This document shows positions 63,190 to 64,000 of a stretch of DNA of 64,000 nucleotides, in pieces. Origin of the DNA: Gambelia wislizenii (Eukaryota > Chordata > Lepidosauria > Squamata > Crotaphytidae); contig JAUMIR010000003.1 in the NCBI GenBank assembly GCA_030847615.1, forward strand, positions 336,293,756-336,357,755, written 5' to 3'. Positions within the stretch are counted from its first letter, which is position 1. Every line of letters starts with the position of its first letter. The notes under the pieces are model-generated. The model saw only the letters and a list, made by a program, of their open reading frames with translations, was not told the DNA's origin and did no database searches. The position numbers and the translations under genes were made by a program.

Positions 63190-64000
63190 TCCTTCCCAAG
63201 AAGCCAGAGGTCGTCCGGGAAAGAAACCGGCGTAGGATCCGCTTCCGGTGCCAACTCCCGAAATCTGTCGTCCTGGAACCGAGATAAAGCATCCGCTATT
63301 TCGTTGTTCACACCTGGAACATGGCGTGCAGTGAAGGAAATGTTAGCAGTTAGGCAGACCAGAACGAATTCCCTGACGAGTCGCATGACCCTGTCAGACC
63401 TGGAAGACTGAAAATTGATGATGCGGACCACCGCCTGGTTGTCGCACCAGAAACACACTTTCTTGTTGCTGAACTCATCCTTCCACAGATGGACTGCTAC
63501 TAATATAGGAAAAAATTCAAGGAACGTAAGGTCCCGAATGACATCAGATTCCCTCCAGGCAGGAGGCCAAGGTTGGGAGCACCAATGGCCGTCATAAAAG
63601 ACCCCGAAACCAAACCCCCCTGCCGCGTCGGAGTGGACCTGAAGCCCTACCCCGGGAGAGGCCTCCCCCTGCCAGAATGTAACCCCGTTGTAGCCCTCCA
63701 AGAACCTGAGCCACACCCTGAGATCCTCCCTAACCCCTCTAGTGATCCGGATGCGGTGGTGTGGGGCCCGGACGCCCGCGGTGATCCTAGCTAGTCTGCT
63801 GCAGAAGGCCCTGCCTGGCGCCACCACCCTGCATGCAAAGTTGAGGTGGCCCAGCAAGGACTGCACTTCCTTCAAGGAGGCTTTCTTCTGTCCTAGGAGG
63901 CGTAGCAGCTTCTGCTTGATCTCTGCCAGCTTGTCTGGGGGCAGCCGCGAGACTTCAGCTACCGAATCCAGGGTGATTCCCAAGTAGGTGATGCTGCTGG
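63033..64000 (-). CDS. Reverse transcriptase/RNase H C-terminal part (runs off window)
   Basis: Open from the window edge; the Met at 63983 is internal. LGQKKASLKEVQSLLGHLNF (~30-49 from that Met) is the RT connection. RNase H: VHSDAAGGFG with Asp119, LTFLEFFPI with Glu156, CDNQAVVRI with Asp181, and NNEIADALSR with Asp231, i.e. the D-E-D-D set. A Pro-rich tail then extends over the recombinase start. Polymerase motifs lie beyond 64000. DIRS/Ngaro-type by its pairing with the downstream recombinase. Confidence 0.9.
   Translation of the reverse strand, partial: SSITYLGITLDSVAEVSRLPPDKLAEIKQKLLRLLGQKKASLKEVQSLLGHLNFACRVVAPGRAFCSRLARITAGVRAPHHRIRITRGVREDLRVWLRFLEGYNGVTFWQGEASPGVGLQVHSDAAGGFGFGVFYDGHWCSQPWPPAWRESDVIRDLTFLEFFPILVAVHLWKDEFSNKKVCFWCDNQAVVRIINFQSSRSDRVMRLVREFVLVCLTANISFTARHVPGVNNEIADALSRFQDDRFRELAPEADPTPVSFPDDLWLLGKEWCSGGSSAPWHLPPGPVIPGQSGSLSPSGSATVTPTLGLPRNEKCSTTSGP

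Larger units (their letters stand above)
60969..64000 (-). mobile_element. Ngaro-type (tyrosine-recombinase) retrotransposon, 3' half
   Basis: Reads right to left: RT/RNase H ORF (off the window), overlapping tyrosine recombinase ORF, B1 (62191-61796), A2 (61795-61366), B2 (61365-60969). The B1-A2-B2 arrangement is the 'split direct repeat' of Ngaro-like elements. A1 should lie upstream beyond 64000. B1 and B2 are almost identical, suggesting a young copy. No target duplication is expected or seen. High GC and CpG set it apart from its surroundings. Confidence 0.85.

Overview
The window looks like non-coding, repeat-dense genomic DNA from a squamate reptile, most likely a lizard. This rests on the mix of families: tRNA-headed SINEs ending in an '(AC/AAC)n, gactTgaaggcacac' type tail, a 5S-rRNA-derived SINE, a CR1 3' end with (ATTCTATG)n, L2-like and L1 LINEs, Penelope-like fragments with hammerhead-like motifs, a chromodomain Ty3/gypsy relic, mariner relics, many short inverted-repeat DNA transposons and a tyrosine-recombinase (DIRS/Ngaro) retrotransposon. 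I found no convincing host protein-coding gene, rRNA or tRNA gene. The species call is inference; only a database search could settle it.

Layout. 0.5-7.8 kb: an old + strand LINE reverse-transcriptase relic (called LINE-B here) cut into pieces by a palindromic MITE, a SINE, a full-length copy of a second APE-type LINE (LINE-A, 1803-6269, flanked by 10-bp duplications) and an inverted-repeat DNA transposon. 7.8-17 kb: a swarm of non-autonomous DNA transposons, several with 3-bp target duplications (PIF/Harbinger-like), and an 86-bp perfect palindrome. 18-23.2 kb: LINE-A 3' fragments, an L2 relic, SINEs and a Penelope-like fragment. 23.7-32.25 kb: a three-level nest, in which a DNA transposon (T1) is split by an old L1 (L1B), itself split by a young, nearly intact L1 (L1A). 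L1A has an intact ORF1, a 5'UTR with ~53-bp tandem monomers and a 1146-codon open ORF2 part, but carries a 5' inversion typical of twin priming. 33.9-40.7 kb: a minus-strand Ty3/gypsy chromovirus-type relic split by a second full-length LINE-A (35106-39091), whose coding region is open except for one stop codon near the N terminus.

41-60.2 kb: mosaics of SINEs, palindromic MITEs, a minus-strand L2 broken by mariner, MITE and Penelope-like sequence, a CR1 3' end, a twin-primed LINE-A and other LINE-A fragments, separated by unassigned AT-rich sequence. 60.97-64 kb: the 3' half of a minus-strand Ngaro-type element. It has an RT/RNase H ORF running off the window, an overlapping tyrosine recombinase ORF, and split direct repeats B1-A2-B2. 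A2 holds a compact GC/CCAAT/TATA promoter-like block; each B repeat holds six CACGTG boxes and a polyadenylation signal.

The most informative signals are the exact insertion boundaries, which order the insertions in time, and the unusual termini and regulatory blocks of the elements: the LINE-A 3' hairpin plus (GA)n tail, the L1 monomers, and the CACGTG arrays of the Ngaro element. Family names and motif calls come from reading the sequence and family knowledge; no search was run.
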